A stretch of DNA of 64,000 nucleotides from Chryseobacterium gilvum (GTDB lineage: Bacteria > Bacteroidota > Bacteroidia > Flavobacteriales > Weeksellaceae). Shown here piece after piece: positions 51,486 through 59,725 of this stretch. The translations under genes were made by a program, and so were the position numbers. The stretch spans positions 806,001-870,000 of the forward strand of contig NZ_JAOTEN010000001.1 in NCBI RefSeq assembly GCF_025628965.1. Direction: 5' to 3'. Positions within the stretch are counted from its first letter, which is position 1; each line of letters opens with the position of its first letter. The notes below the pieces were generated by a model that was not told the origin of the DNA, did no database searches, and was given only the letters and a program-made list of their open reading frames with translations.

Positions 51486-51595
51486 AAAATAATTATTTTA
51501 ATGTAATCATTTGAAAATGGAGCGTGACCTGTAATATGGCGCTATTTTAAATCAAATTTGAACGTTTCAAATTCTTACATTTACATTAAATTCGA

Positions 51596-51603
51596 TAAAT
51601 TTG
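51596..51603 (+). promoter_or_regulatory. Putative -7 element of gpmI
   Basis: TAAATTTG fits TAnnTTTG, 21 bases before the ATG. Confidence 0.5.
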
Positions 51604-51624
51604 TTAGTTAAAAAATAAATTATA

Positions 51625-53166
51625 ATGTCGAAAAAAGCAATACTGGCCATTCTTGACGGATGGGGATTGGGAACAAATCCGAATGTTTCTGCATTAGATC
51701 AGGCAAATACCCCTTTTATAGATAGCTGTTATCAAAAATATCCTCATACCACTCTGGAAGCGAGCGGCCTTGCTGTAGGGCTTCCTTTGGGACAAATGGG
51801 AAATTCTGAAGTAGGGCATATGAATCTGGGAGCGGGGAGAGTAGTCTATCAGAATCTGGTAAAACTAAATATGGCGGTTGAAAATGGTACTTTGGGTCAC
51901 GAAAAAGTGATTCAGGATGCTTTTGATTATGCTAAAAGAGAAAATAAAAACGTCCATTTTATAGGATTAGTTTCCAATGGTGGTGTGCATTCTCATATCA
52001 ATCACCTGAAAGGTCTCCTTTCGGCTGCCAAAGATTTTGGACTGAACGAAAATGTATATGTTCATGCCTTTACAGACGGCAGAGACTGTGATCCGCATTC
52101 GGGATTAGAATTTATACAGGAACTTCAGGATCATATGAAATCTACGACCGGAAAACTGGCAACCATCACCGGAAGATATTACGCGATGGACAGAGACAGA
52201 CGATGGGAACGTGTAAAGATTGCATATGATGCGATGATCAGTGGGATTGGGCTGAGAACAGCTGATGCTGCAGCCGCAATTCAGAATTCTTACAACAACA
52301 ATGTTACCGATGAATTTATAAAACCGATCATTCTTATTAAAGAAACCCAGATCGGAAACGAAGTGCCTGTCGGGAAAATTGTGGATAATGATGTTGTCAT
52401 CTGTTTCAATTTCCGTACAGACCGGGGAAGGGAAATTACTGAAGTTTTAAGTCAGCATGATATGCCGGAATATTTTATGCGGAAACTCAATCTTCATTAT
52501 GTGACTTTAACCAATTATGACAAAACTTACCAGAATGTAAAGGTGGTTTTTGATGAAGAAGTGTTAAGAGAAACCATGGGTGAAATTCTGGAACGAAACG
52601 GCAAAACGCAGATCAGAATTGCAGAGACAGAAAAATACCCTCATGTAACGTTCTTCTTTTCCGGAGGCCGTGAAGAAGAGTTTCATGGAGAGAAAAGATT
52701 GCTTTGCCCAAGTCCGAAAGATGTCCCCACTTATGATCTGAAACCGGAAATGTCTGCATATGAAATTACGAACGCGATACTTCCGGAATTACAGAACGAG
52801 ACGGCAGATTTTATTTGTCTAAATTTTGCCAATACAGATATGGTAGGTCATACCGGGGTTTTTGAAGCTGCTGTAAAAGCTGCCGAAACGGTAGATCAGT
52901 GTATTGAAAAAGTAGCAACCATGGCTTTTGAGCACGGATATGCGGTATTCATTCTTGCCGATCACGGAAATTCTGATGTAATGATTAATCCGGACGGCTC
53001 GCCAAATACGCAACACTCAACCAATCTTGTTCCGCTGATTGTAATGGACAAGGAGCACGAATGGAATTTAAAACCCGGAAAACTGGGCGATATGGCACCC
53101 ACCATTCTTCATGTGATGGGCGTGGAAATTCCCGCTGTTATGACAGGAGATATATTGGTTAGCTAA
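51625..53166 (+). CDS. gpmI: 2,3-bisphosphoglycerate-independent phosphoglycerate mutase
   Basis: A 513-residue alkaline-phosphatase-superfamily enzyme that interconverts 3- and 2-phosphoglycerate in glycolysis. ILDGWGLGTNPN near the start, GNSEVGHMNLGAGRVVYQ with the phospho-Ser (about residue 63), LVSNGGVHSHINHLK, HAFTDGRDCDPHSGLEF, and the metal-binding NFANTDMVGHTG and ILADHGNSDVM are all present. Length is normal. Housekeeping gene with its own promoter element. Confidence 0.96.
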   Translation: MSKKAILAILDGWGLGTNPNVSALDQANTPFIDSCYQKYPHTTLEASGLAVGLPLGQMGNSEVGHMNLGAGRVVYQNLVKLNMAVENGTLGHEKVIQDAFDYAKRENKNVHFIGLVSNGGVHSHINHLKGLLSAAKDFGLNENVYVHAFTDGRDCDPHSGLEFIQELQDHMKSTTGKLATITGRYYAMDRDRRWERVKIAYDAMISGIGLRTADAAAAIQNSYNNNVTDEFIKPIILIKETQIGNEVPVGKIVDNDVVICFNFRTDRGREITEVLSQHDMPEYFMRKLNLHYVTLTNYDKTYQNVKVVFDEEVLRETMGEILERNGKTQIRIAETEKYPHVTFFFSGGREEEFHGEKRLLCPSPKDVPTYDLKPEMSAYEITNAILPELQNETADFICLNFANTDMVGHTGVFEAAVKAAETVDQCIEKVATMAFEHGYAVFILADHGNSDVMINPDGSPNTQHSTNLVPLIVMDKEHEWNLKPGKLGDMAPTILHVMGVEIPAVMTGDILVS

Positions 53167-53287
53167 AATGAAATAATAATGTAAAATAAATGCCGTTTGT
53201 ATAGAAAATTGTGGCATTTCATAGTAATTTATGCCACACATAGTATGACAGACATATAATATTATGCTCCAAATAATAAATAAAACT

Positions 53288-53295
53288 TATCTTTG
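53288..53295 (+). promoter_or_regulatory. Putative -7 element of the desaturase gene
   Basis: TATCTTTG fits TAnnTTTG, 21 bases before the ATG at 53317. Confidence 0.5.
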
Positions 53296-53316
53296 TAATT
53301 CTTAAATGTATTTAGA

Positions 53317-54294
53317 ATGTATAATAAGCTCGTAAGAAAAGAAGTAATGGGTATTTTGGAAAAGGAAGTAGGTACTTTTCTTGAGAAATTTCTGACGCCT
53401 ATTGAAAAAATATGGCAGCCTTCAGATTATTTACCGGATCCTTCCAGTGACGATTTCAAATATGACCTTGATGAGATCCAGACTTTTGCCCGTGAAATGC
53501 CTTATGACCTGTTTGTAACTTTAATTGGTGACTGCATTACAGAAGAGGCTTTACCTTCTTATGAATCATGGTTAATGGGTGTAGATGGTGTTGATCAGGA
53601 ACAAAAAGTAGGTTGGGCAAATTGGGTACGTTCTTGGACAGGTGAAGAAAACCGCCATGGAGATTTGCTCGGCAAATATTTATATCTGTGCGGCAGAGTG
53701 AATATGAGAGAGGTTGAGATTACAACGCAATATCTGATCAGTGACGGTTTCGATTTAGGAACCAGCATGGATCCTTACAGAAACTTTATATATACCAGTT
53801 TTCAGGAAACCGCGACCAATATTTCTCATAGAAGAGTAGGTACGTTAGCTAAACAGTCAGGGAATACAAAACTGGCAAAAATGTGTGCTGTAATTGCTGC
53901 AGATGAAGCAAGGCATGCAAAAGCCTATAAACATTTTGTAGCAAAAATTCTTGAGATGGACCCTTCAGAAATGATTTTGGCCTTCGAAGATATGATGCGT
54001 AAAAAGATCGTGATGCCTGCACATTTAATGAGACAGTCTGGCCAGAAAGCGGGTGAGCTTTGGGGGCATTTTTCGGATGCGGCACAAAGATGTATGGTCT
54101 ATACCGGTCAGGATTATATCAATATTATGAAAGATCTCTTAGACGAATGGAAAATCGAGCATTTTACGGGTCTTACAGAAAAAGCAGAAAAAGCACAGGA
54201 ATATTTAATGAAGTTACCGGTGAGATTACAGAAAATTACAGACCGGGTTTCTACCCCGGATCTGCAGTTTCAGTTCAGCTGGGTGAAACATTAA
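53317..54294 (+). CDS. Acyl-[acyl-carrier-protein] desaturase (di-iron)
   Basis: A 325-residue soluble fatty-acid desaturase of the plant stearoyl-ACP type. The two di-iron motifs are WTGEENRHGDLLGKYL (E-E-x-x-H, about residue 112) and AADEARHAKAYKHF (D-E-x-x-H, about residue 200). FIYTSFQETATNISHRR between them is also typical. It introduces a double bond into acyl-ACP, tuning membrane fluidity. A second in-frame ATG at residue 11 (MGILEKEVG) could also be used. It ends at a strong terminator. Confidence 0.92.
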   Translation: MYNKLVRKEVMGILEKEVGTFLEKFLTPIEKIWQPSDYLPDPSSDDFKYDLDEIQTFAREMPYDLFVTLIGDCITEEALPSYESWLMGVDGVDQEQKVGWANWVRSWTGEENRHGDLLGKYLYLCGRVNMREVEITTQYLISDGFDLGTSMDPYRNFIYTSFQETATNISHRRVGTLAKQSGNTKLAKMCAVIAADEARHAKAYKHFVAKILEMDPSEMILAFEDMMRKKIVMPAHLMRQSGQKAGELWGHFSDAAQRCMVYTGQDYINIMKDLLDEWKIEHFTGLTEKAEKAQEYLMKLPVRLQKITDRVSTPDLQFQFSWVKH

Positions 54295-54325
54295 ATTATT
54301 TCAGATTTAACTTTAAATTATAATG

Positions 54326-54358
54326 AAGAGTGCCGAATGTTTTTCGGCACTCTTTTAT
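54326..54358 (+). terminator. Intrinsic terminator of the desaturase gene
   Basis: Perfect 12-bp stem AAGAGTGCCGAA / TTCGGCACTCTT (54326-54337 and 54343-54354), then T-rich sequence. The promoter element of the next gene starts within 10 bases. Confidence 0.9.
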
Positions 54359-54362
54359 TTAT

Positions 54363-54370
54363 TATCTTTG
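54363..54370 (+). promoter_or_regulatory. Putative -7 element of the HAD-like gene
   Basis: TATCTTTG fits TAnnTTTG, 22 bases before the ATG at 54393. Confidence 0.5.
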
Positions 54371-54392
54371 CAGTTCTAAAAACAACACAAAA

Positions 54393-54824
54393 ATGTTAAA
54401 TAATAAAAAAATTGCTGTAGATTTCGACGGAACTGTTGTAGATGACGCATATCCCGCAATAGGAAAACCAAAAATTTTTGCTTTTGAAACCCTTAAAAAA
54501 TTACAATCCCAAGGTTTCAGATTAATACTCTGGACTTACAGACATGGCAAAACTTTAGATGAAGCCGTAGAGTTTTGTAAAAATAACGGCGTAGAATTTT
54601 ACGCCATCAATTCCAGTTTTGAAGGTGAAATATTTGATCCCGAAAAGCAATCCCGAAAACTCGATGCAGACTGGTTTATAGATGACAGAAATTTAGGCGG
54701 ATTTCCAGGATGGGGAGAAATTTATAATATTATTAACGAAAGAATAGAGTTTCGTGTAGAAGGAAAAGAAGTTTTACCCTATTCAAAACTTAAGAAAGAA
54801 AAGAAAAAAGGTCTTTTCTGGTAA
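54393..54824 (+). CDS. BT0820-type HAD-like phosphatase
   Basis: A 143-residue protein from ATG 54393; an in-frame ATG at 54330 lies inside the terminator of the gene before and is rejected. It is a minimal HAD fold with motif I IAVDFDGTVVDD (nucleophile Asp near residue 10), motif II in RLILWTYRHGKTL and a C-terminal WFIDDRNLGG segment for metal binding. This matches the small BT0820 family, whose substrates are unknown. It has no cap domain. Cytosolic, single gene. Confidence 0.82.
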   Translation: MLNNKKIAVDFDGTVVDDAYPAIGKPKIFAFETLKKLQSQGFRLILWTYRHGKTLDEAVEFCKNNGVEFYAINSSFEGEIFDPEKQSRKLDADWFIDDRNLGGFPGWGEIYNIINERIEFRVEGKEVLPYSKLKKEKKKGLFW

Positions 54825-54828
54825 AAAT

Positions 54829-54906
54829 AATTAGAAATTAGAAGTTAGAACCAAAAATCATATATGAATCAATTAATCCTAATTCCTAATTCCTACATCC
54901 TAATTA
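54829..54906. repeat. AT-rich short-repeat intergenic segment
   Basis: The first part repeats TTAGAA (as in AATTAGAAATTAGAAGTTAG) and the second repeats its near-complement TCCTAATTCC (54876-54906), so the two halves could pair imperfectly. It resembles other intergenic repeats in the window (20496-20576) in style but not in sequence. Confidence 0.4.
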
Positions 54907-54913
54907 AAAATTA

Positions 54914-55723
54914 ATGATTCAATTAAAAACAATAGACGAGCTTCGTCTCATGAGAGAAAGTGCTCAACTGGTTTCCAGAACATTAGGAATGTTGGCTAAA
55001 GAAATAAAGCCGGGAATCAATACTTTATATTTAGATAAATTAGCCCACGATTTTATTAAAGATCATGGCGCAGAACCCGCATTTTTAGGATATGGCGGGT
55101 TTCCCAACTCACTTTGTATTTCACCAAACAATCAGGTTGTTCACGGTTTCCCCAATAAAGATGAGATCAAAGAAGGAGACATTCTTTCTGTAGATTGCGG
55201 AGCTTTTTTAAATGGTTTTGTAGGAGATCACGCCTATACATTTGAAATCGGAGAAGTAAAACCTGAAATTAAAAAGCTGCTTCGAGTTACTAAAGAATCG
55301 CTTTACAAAGGAGTTGCACAATGTGTGAGAGGAAAGAGGATAGGGGATATTTCGTACGCAATCCAGTCTCATTGTGAAAAAGAAGGATATGGTGTGGTAA
55401 AAGAATTGGTAGGACACGGTGTGGGAAGAACAATGCATGAAGATCCGCAGGTTCCCAATTATGGGAGACAGGGAAGTGGTAAAGTCATTAAAGATGGATT
55501 AACCATCGCAATCGAACCAATGGTCAATATGGGAACTGAAAAAGTAAAATTCCATAATGACGGATGGACGGTTACCACATTAGATAATCAGCCTTCTGCA
55601 CATTTTGAGCACGATGTGGCTGTCATCAACGGAAAACCTGTTCTGCTTTCTACTTTTAAATATATTTATGAAGCTTTGGGAATAGAAAGTGATGAGGAAA
55701 AACCATTTCAAATGGATTTTTAA
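54914..55723 (+). CDS. map: Type I methionine aminopeptidase
   Basis: A 269-residue M24 metallopeptidase that removes the initiator Met from new proteins. Metal ligands are in ILSVDCGAFLNGFVGDHAYT (two Asp), ELVGHGVGRTMHEDPQVPN (His), LTIAIEPMVNMGT (Glu) and SAHFEHDVAVI (Glu near the end). The HGFPNKDEIKEGD segment is also typical. Length is that of the short type I enzyme. The stop codon overlaps the start of the methyltransferase gene by one base. Confidence 0.95.
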   Translation: MIQLKTIDELRLMRESAQLVSRTLGMLAKEIKPGINTLYLDKLAHDFIKDHGAEPAFLGYGGFPNSLCISPNNQVVHGFPNKDEIKEGDILSVDCGAFLNGFVGDHAYTFEIGEVKPEIKKLLRVTKESLYKGVAQCVRGKRIGDISYAIQSHCEKEGYGVVKELVGHGVGRTMHEDPQVPNYGRQGSGKVIKDGLTIAIEPMVNMGTEKVKFHNDGWTVTTLDNQPSAHFEHDVAVINGKPVLLSTFKYIYEALGIESDEEKPFQMDF

Positions 55724-56490
55724 TGAAGCAGGTCACCAAGTTTTTATTAAACAAAATACCGCGTCCGATACTCATTAAAATGAGCATTTGGGCAAGGCCT
55801 ATGATCTATCAGCTCTACAAAGGAGATCATTTCTATGATCCTATTGATGGAAGGTCATACCGTAAATTTCTTCCTTACGGATATGGGAAACAACGGGAAA
55901 ACGCTTTGTCTCCCGGAACTTTGAGTCTGGAAAGGCACCGTCAAATGTGGCTTTATCTTCAAAACGAAACCGATTTTTTCATTAAAAATTATAAAGTTCT
56001 TCATATTGCTCCTGAACAGGAATTTTTGAGGAAATTTAAAAGGATGAAAAATCTGGATTATATTTCTGCCGATTTGTATTCGCCTATTGTTGATATCAAA
56101 GCAGATATTCTGGATCTTCCTTTTGCAACAGAGAGTTTTGATATCATTTTCTGCAATCATGTTTTAGAGCATATAGAAAATGATACTAAAGCGATGAGCG
56201 AGTTATACCGTGTTTTAAAACCCGGCGGTTGGGGAATTATTCAGGTGCCGATGAAAAATTCTCTGGAGAAAACGTATGAAGATTTTACCATCAAAGATCC
56301 GAAAGAACGGCAGAAACATTTTGGGCAGTATGACCATGTTCGCTGGTACGGAATGGATTATTTCGACCGTCTCCGAAAAGTTGGTTTTGAGGTTGATCCC
56401 AATTTCTATTCTCAACAGTTTTCGGATGCAGAAATTTTAAAATATGGCTTGAACCGGAATGAGATTTTACCGGTTGTTTATAAAAAATAA
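55723..56490 (+). CDS. Class I SAM-dependent methyltransferase
   Basis: A 255-residue protein whose ATG overlaps the map stop (TAATG). Residues about 85-200 are a Methyltransf_11 domain: VLHIAPEQEFLRKFKRMKN (a variant of motif I, with no G-x-G-x-G), YISADLYSPIVDIKADILDL, PFATESFDIIFCNHVLEHIE and YRVLKPGGWGIIQVP. The N-terminal extension (LLNKIPRPILIKMSIWARPM) could contact membrane or substrate. Substrate is unknown; the variant motif I leaves SAM binding slightly in doubt. Confidence 0.8.
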   Translation: MKQVTKFLLNKIPRPILIKMSIWARPMIYQLYKGDHFYDPIDGRSYRKFLPYGYGKQRENALSPGTLSLERHRQMWLYLQNETDFFIKNYKVLHIAPEQEFLRKFKRMKNLDYISADLYSPIVDIKADILDLPFATESFDIIFCNHVLEHIENDTKAMSELYRVLKPGGWGIIQVPMKNSLEKTYEDFTIKDPKERQKHFGQYDHVRWYGMDYFDRLRKVGFEVDPNFYSQQFSDAEILKYGLNRNEILPVVYKK

Positions 56491-56493
56491 AAG

Positions 56494-56524
56494 AAACCGC
56501 CTTCATGATTGAAGGCGGTTTTTT
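56494..56524. terminator. Bidirectional terminator
   Basis: Perfect 12-bp stem AAACCGCCTTCA / TGAAGGCGGTTT (56494-56505 and 56510-56521), between the methyltransferase and the convergent T9SS cargo gene. Confidence 0.9.
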
Positions 56525-56528
56525 AAGC

Positions 56529-57230
56529 CTATTCTTTAATAAAAATATAAGGTTGGTGTTTTTCTACTACTAAAATATATTGACCTTTTTGAAGGATTCC
56601 TGTTTCAAGTATTATCTTTTTGTTATCACTCTTTTTTTCAAGGATCAGTTTTCCTGAAAGATCGTAGATTTTAACAGCAAGATTTTTCTCAATATTTTCA
56701 ATCGTTAAAAGTTCTTTTACAGGATTTGGATAAACTGACACCAATTTTTTAACAGAATCAGATTCTTTTGTATTTAAGAAAAAGTTGTTATAATATACTT
56801 TGTTTCCGGTATTGTTATTGGTAATAATCAATGTTTTTGAACTGCCGTTATTAATAATCTGATAATTAAAAGCAACACCTGAAGCGTTATTTAAGAAGAA
56901 ATCGCAGTTTTGCTGATCAAAAGCCTGAGCTGCTGAAGCATTTGTACCATTATACATTGCTAGTGTACAACCACCTCCATATCTGATAAAACTGTCAGTT
57001 AAGGTCGAATAAATAATACTTGACGTTGCCGTGTTATAATACGCCGAATTAAATGAGGGAGATCCGATATTTGTAAAAGTAGATTGGCCAATAGGAACCT
57101 GCATCATTGGACTTGTAAACGTTTGGCTACCGATGACAATCTGCGAAATATACCAGTTATTATTAAAAAGTTCAGGGTTTTGAGCAGCTAATAAACCGCT
57201 TGTCAATAAAAGGAATAAAGTTTTTCGCAT
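56529..57230 (-). CDS. Secreted protein with T9SS type A sorting domain
   Basis: A 233-residue secreted protein. The signal peptide (MRKTLFLLLTSGLLAAQ) is followed by a lipocalin-like or other beta-rich domain of about 130 residues (NNNWYISQIVIGSQ, CTLAMYNGTN, NYQIINNGSSKTLIITNN). The C-terminal 75 residues (SVYPNPVKELLTIENIEKNL ... QYILVVEKHQ) are a type A sorting domain that sends it through the type IX system. The cargo domain is not a family I recognise, though WYISQIVI and the later LIITNN pattern are common in small flavobacterial T9SS proteins. Confidence 0.8.
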   Translation of the reverse strand: MRKTLFLLLTSGLLAAQNPELFNNNWYISQIVIGSQTFTSPMMQVPIGQSTFTNIGSPSFNSAYYNTATSSIIYSTLTDSFIRYGGGCTLAMYNGTNASAAQAFDQQNCDFFLNNASGVAFNYQIINNGSSKTLIITNNNTGNKVYYNNFFLNTKESDSVKKLVSVYPNPVKELLTIENIEKNLAVKIYDLSGKLILEKKSDNKKIILETGILQKGQYILVVEKHQPYIFIKE

Positions 57231-57260
57231 ATATAATTTTTCACAAATATAAGAATTAAT

Positions 57261-57587
57261 CTAATTCGATACTGCTTTCAAACCAATAACAGAGCCAATT
57301 AAAGTAGAAATAAAAAATATTTTCCAGAAACTTACAGGATCTTTAAAAACCAAAATTCCCATCAGAACAGTCCCTACTGCCCCAATTCCTGTCCAGACTG
57401 CATAAGCGGTTCCTATCGGTAAAGTTTGTGTTGCCTTAATGAGTAAAAGCATACTAATGGTTAAACAAATCAAAAACCCGGCAAACCAATAATACATCTC
57501 ACTTCCGGAAGTCTGCTTTACCTTTCCTAAACATGAGGCAAAACCAACCTCAAACAATCCTGCAATAATTAAAATCACCCAATTCAT
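57261..57587 (-). CDS. SMR-family exporter, SugE/Gdx-like
   Basis: A 108-residue small multidrug-resistance protein from ATG 57587 (a TTG at 57608 would add seven residues). Four hydrophobic helices; the essential Glu13 is in MNWVILIIAGLFEVGF, and LPIGTAYAVWTGIGAVGTVL is the SugE/Gdx signature, separating it from EmrE/QacE drug pumps. Gdx proteins export guanidinium in exchange for protons. No guanidine riboswitch could be recognised in the upstream region. Substrate is assigned by subfamily only. Confidence 0.85.
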   Translation of the reverse strand: MNWVILIIAGLFEVGFASCLGKVKQTSGSEMYYWFAGFLICLTISMLLLIKATQTLPIGTAYAVWTGIGAVGTVLMGILVFKDPVSFWKIFFISTLIGSVIGLKAVSN

Positions 57588-57740
57588 TGATCCATATTTA
57601 TTCTGCAAAGTTGAGGATTTTTAACCATTGTTAAAAGATTGTAAGCACTAAATTTATGAATCTGTTGTTTAAATAACGTTTGAATTGTACTTTTTTTAAC
57701 ATCTCTGTTCAATAGTATCCGCAGACCAATATTGTTTTAC

Positions 57741-57748
57741 TAACTTTG
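57741..57748 (+). promoter_or_regulatory. Putative -7 element of era
   Basis: TAACTTTG fits TAnnTTTG, 32 bases before the ATG. Confidence 0.5.
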
Positions 57749-57780
57749 CAGATTGTACTCAAGTGACTTAATTTTTTTAT

Positions 57781-58656
57781 ATGCATAAAGCAGGATTTGT
57801 AAATATTGTCGGAAAGCCAAACGCAGGAAAATCTACCCTTCTCAATCAATTGATGGGAGAAAAACTGGCTATTGTAACGCAGAAGGCTCAAACGACACGA
57901 CATAGAATTTTTGGGATTTATAATGAAGAAGATCTCCAGATTGTTTTTTCAGACACTCCAGGAGTTTTAGACCCGAAATACGGTTTACAGGAAAAAATGA
58001 TGGATTTTGTAAAAGATTCTTTACAGGATGCCGATGTATTTTTATTTATTGTAGATGTAACCGATAAAGCAGAACCTTCAGAATTTTTAATTGATAAACT
58101 GAATAAAATTCCGGTTCCGGTTTTATTATTACTGAACAAAGTCGACCAGACCAATCAGGAAGGCCTTGAAAAGCTGGTTGAAGAATGGCATACCAGAATT
58201 CCAAAAGCTGAAATTCTTCCGATTTCTGCATTAAATGCGTTCAACACGGATATTATTTTACCGAAACTGAAATCAATGCTTCCGGAAAATCCGGCCTATT
58301 ACGACAAGGATATGTATACTGACAAGCCGGAACGTTTTTTTGTCAATGAAGCGATCCGTGAGAAAATTCTTTTAAATTATGATAAAGAAATACCTTATTC
58401 TGTAGAAGTCGTTACCGAAATGTTTAAAGAAAAAGAGGGTATTATTTTTATCGATTCTATCATTTATGTGGAGAGAGACACTCAGAAAGGTATCATAATC
58501 GGCCATAAAGGAGAAGCCATCAAAAAAGTAGGTACCGAAGCAAGAATAGATTTGGAAAAGTTTTTTTCAAAAAAAATCCACCTGAATCTTTTTGTAAAAG
58601 TAAAAAAAGACTGGCGCAAGAATGACCGTGATCTGAAAAATTTCGGGTATCGATAG
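57781..58656 (+). CDS. era: GTPase Era
   Basis: A 291-residue GTPase for 30S maturation. G1 is NIVGKPNAGKSTLLNQLMGE, G2/G3 are TTRHRIFGIY and FSDTPGVLD, G4 is LLLNKVDQTNQ, G5 lies in LPISALNAFN. The C-terminal KH domain has VERDTQKGIIIGHKGEAIKK, which contacts 16S rRNA. Length is normal. It starts with ATG after a promoter element. Confidence 0.96.
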   Translation: MHKAGFVNIVGKPNAGKSTLLNQLMGEKLAIVTQKAQTTRHRIFGIYNEEDLQIVFSDTPGVLDPKYGLQEKMMDFVKDSLQDADVFLFIVDVTDKAEPSEFLIDKLNKIPVPVLLLLNKVDQTNQEGLEKLVEEWHTRIPKAEILPISALNAFNTDIILPKLKSMLPENPAYYDKDMYTDKPERFFVNEAIREKILLNYDKEIPYSVEVVTEMFKEKEGIIFIDSIIYVERDTQKGIIIGHKGEAIKKVGTEARIDLEKFFSKKIHLNLFVKVKKDWRKNDRDLKNFGYR

Positions 58657-58721
58657 ACTATTCTCCGAGAATCATCGTTGTATTAAAAGATTTTATTATC
58701 TTTAATCTAAATTTTCAATCC

Positions 58722-59150
58722 ATGAGCTATATAAACTCAAAAACCCATCCGGTTTTTACTGATGTTTCTTTATTCATTGTACGATTATTTGTAGGATTTG
58801 CAATGCTTTCTCATGGTTTTCCAAAGCTTCAGATGCTACTAGAAGGCGGAGATATAAAATTTTTTGACTTTCTTGGATTGGGACCGCAGATTTCATTGGC
58901 ACTTACGGTTTTTGCAGAATTTGTATGTTCTATTTTCCTTATTTTGGGGCTGTTTACAAGAATTGCAGTCGGCTTTCTGATGTTTACGATGTTTGTTGCC
59001 GCTTTTTTTGTACATGGAGGAGATACCTTTGATAAAAGAGAAATCAGCCTGTTGTATCTGTCTATTTATTTGCTGATTATGGCAATCGGTTCCGGCAGAA
59101 TCTCAGTTGACGGAATGATCGAAAAACGAAAAAGAGCTTCGGAGTGGTAA
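58722..59150 (+). CDS. DoxX-family membrane protein
   Basis: A 142-residue membrane protein with four hydrophobic helices (LFIVRLFVGFAMLSHGFPKL, LALTVFAEFVCSIFLILGLF, GFLMFTMFVAAFFVHGG, LYLSIYLLIMAIGSGRISVD). This order and the HGFPKLQ and GRISVDG patches fit the DoxX/SURF4-like family, often linked to redox or quinone handling but without a firm function. Single gene, 65 bases after era. Confidence 0.8.
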   Translation: MSYINSKTHPVFTDVSLFIVRLFVGFAMLSHGFPKLQMLLEGGDIKFFDFLGLGPQISLALTVFAEFVCSIFLILGLFTRIAVGFLMFTMFVAAFFVHGGDTFDKREISLLYLSIYLLIMAIGSGRISVDGMIEKRKRASEW

Positions 59151-59166
59151 GCACAATATAATAATG

Positions 59167-59193
59167 AAAGTAGTAAATTTTTACTGCTTTTTT
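59167..59193. terminator. Terminator between DoxX and GNAT genes
   Basis: AAAGTAGTAAA / TTTACTGCTTT (59167-59177 and 59180-59190, one G-T pair) with a T run; serves the plus strand best. Confidence 0.65.
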
Positions 59194-59202
59194 TTATTTA
59201 AT

Positions 59203-59724
59203 TTACTTCAATTCAAATTTCATCATAATATCCGTCTGCTCTTCATCTCCGAATTGAAATACATGCTGGTCAAACTCTTTAAAGCCATTCTTTTTATAAA
59301 ACTGTATCGCTCTCGGGTTCTTTTCCCAGACGCCAAGCCAGATAAAATCCATATTTTTTTCTTTGGCAATTTCAATCGCTTTATCATAAAGAACCTGCCC
59401 TATATTTTTCCCGTGAAAATCTTTTGAAACGTATATTCTTTCGATTTCGAGGGCATTTCTGTCTTTCAGTTCAGTCTGGGCGTTCCTGCTATTGATTTTT
59501 AAATATCCGATAACCTCATTTTCCAGCATAGCAAAATAAAATACAGAATTTGGATTTTCAATTTCTACCATCAGTTTTTCAACGGTAAAACTTTCACGCA
59601 TATATTTTTCTGTATTTTCTGCCGTATTATGAGGCGCAAAAGTTTCAAAGAAAGTTTGTTTTGCAATATTTTGAAGTGCATGAATATCATCAGTATCCAC
59701 TATCTTAAGCATACTATTTTCCAT
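59203..59724 (-). CDS. GNAT-family N-acetyltransferase
   Basis: A 173-residue single-domain GNAT. The acetyl-CoA-binding loop is IERIYVSKDFHGKNIGQVLYDKA (about residues 90-112, R/Q-x-x-G-x-G/A variant), followed by DFIWLGVWEKNPRAIQFYKK and GFKEFDQHVFQFG. It acetylates an unknown amine, protein or small molecule in the cytosol. It starts one base after the MATE gene ends, on the same strand, so both are probably one operon. Confidence 0.85.
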   Translation of the reverse strand: MENSMLKIVDTDDIHALQNIAKQTFFETFAPHNTAENTEKYMRESFTVEKLMVEIENPNSVFYFAMLENEVIGYLKINSRNAQTELKDRNALEIERIYVSKDFHGKNIGQVLYDKAIEIAKEKNMDFIWLGVWEKNPRAIQFYKKNGFKEFDQHVFQFGDEEQTDIMMKFELK

Positions 59725-59725
59725 G

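Noticed and set aside
54330..54392. Upstream ATG for the HAD-like gene
   Set aside because: It lies within the terminator hairpin of the desaturase gene and before a promoter element; the extra 21 residues have no family support.
54829..54906. CRISPR-like short repeats
   Set aside because: The units are only 6-9 bases, degenerate and without spacers; no cas genes occur in the window.
57588..57780. Guanidine riboswitch upstream of the SugE-type exporter
   Set aside because: I looked for conserved guanidine-I/II/III-like motifs (for example the paired ACGR hairpins) in the upstream gap and saw none; only AT-rich sequence is present.
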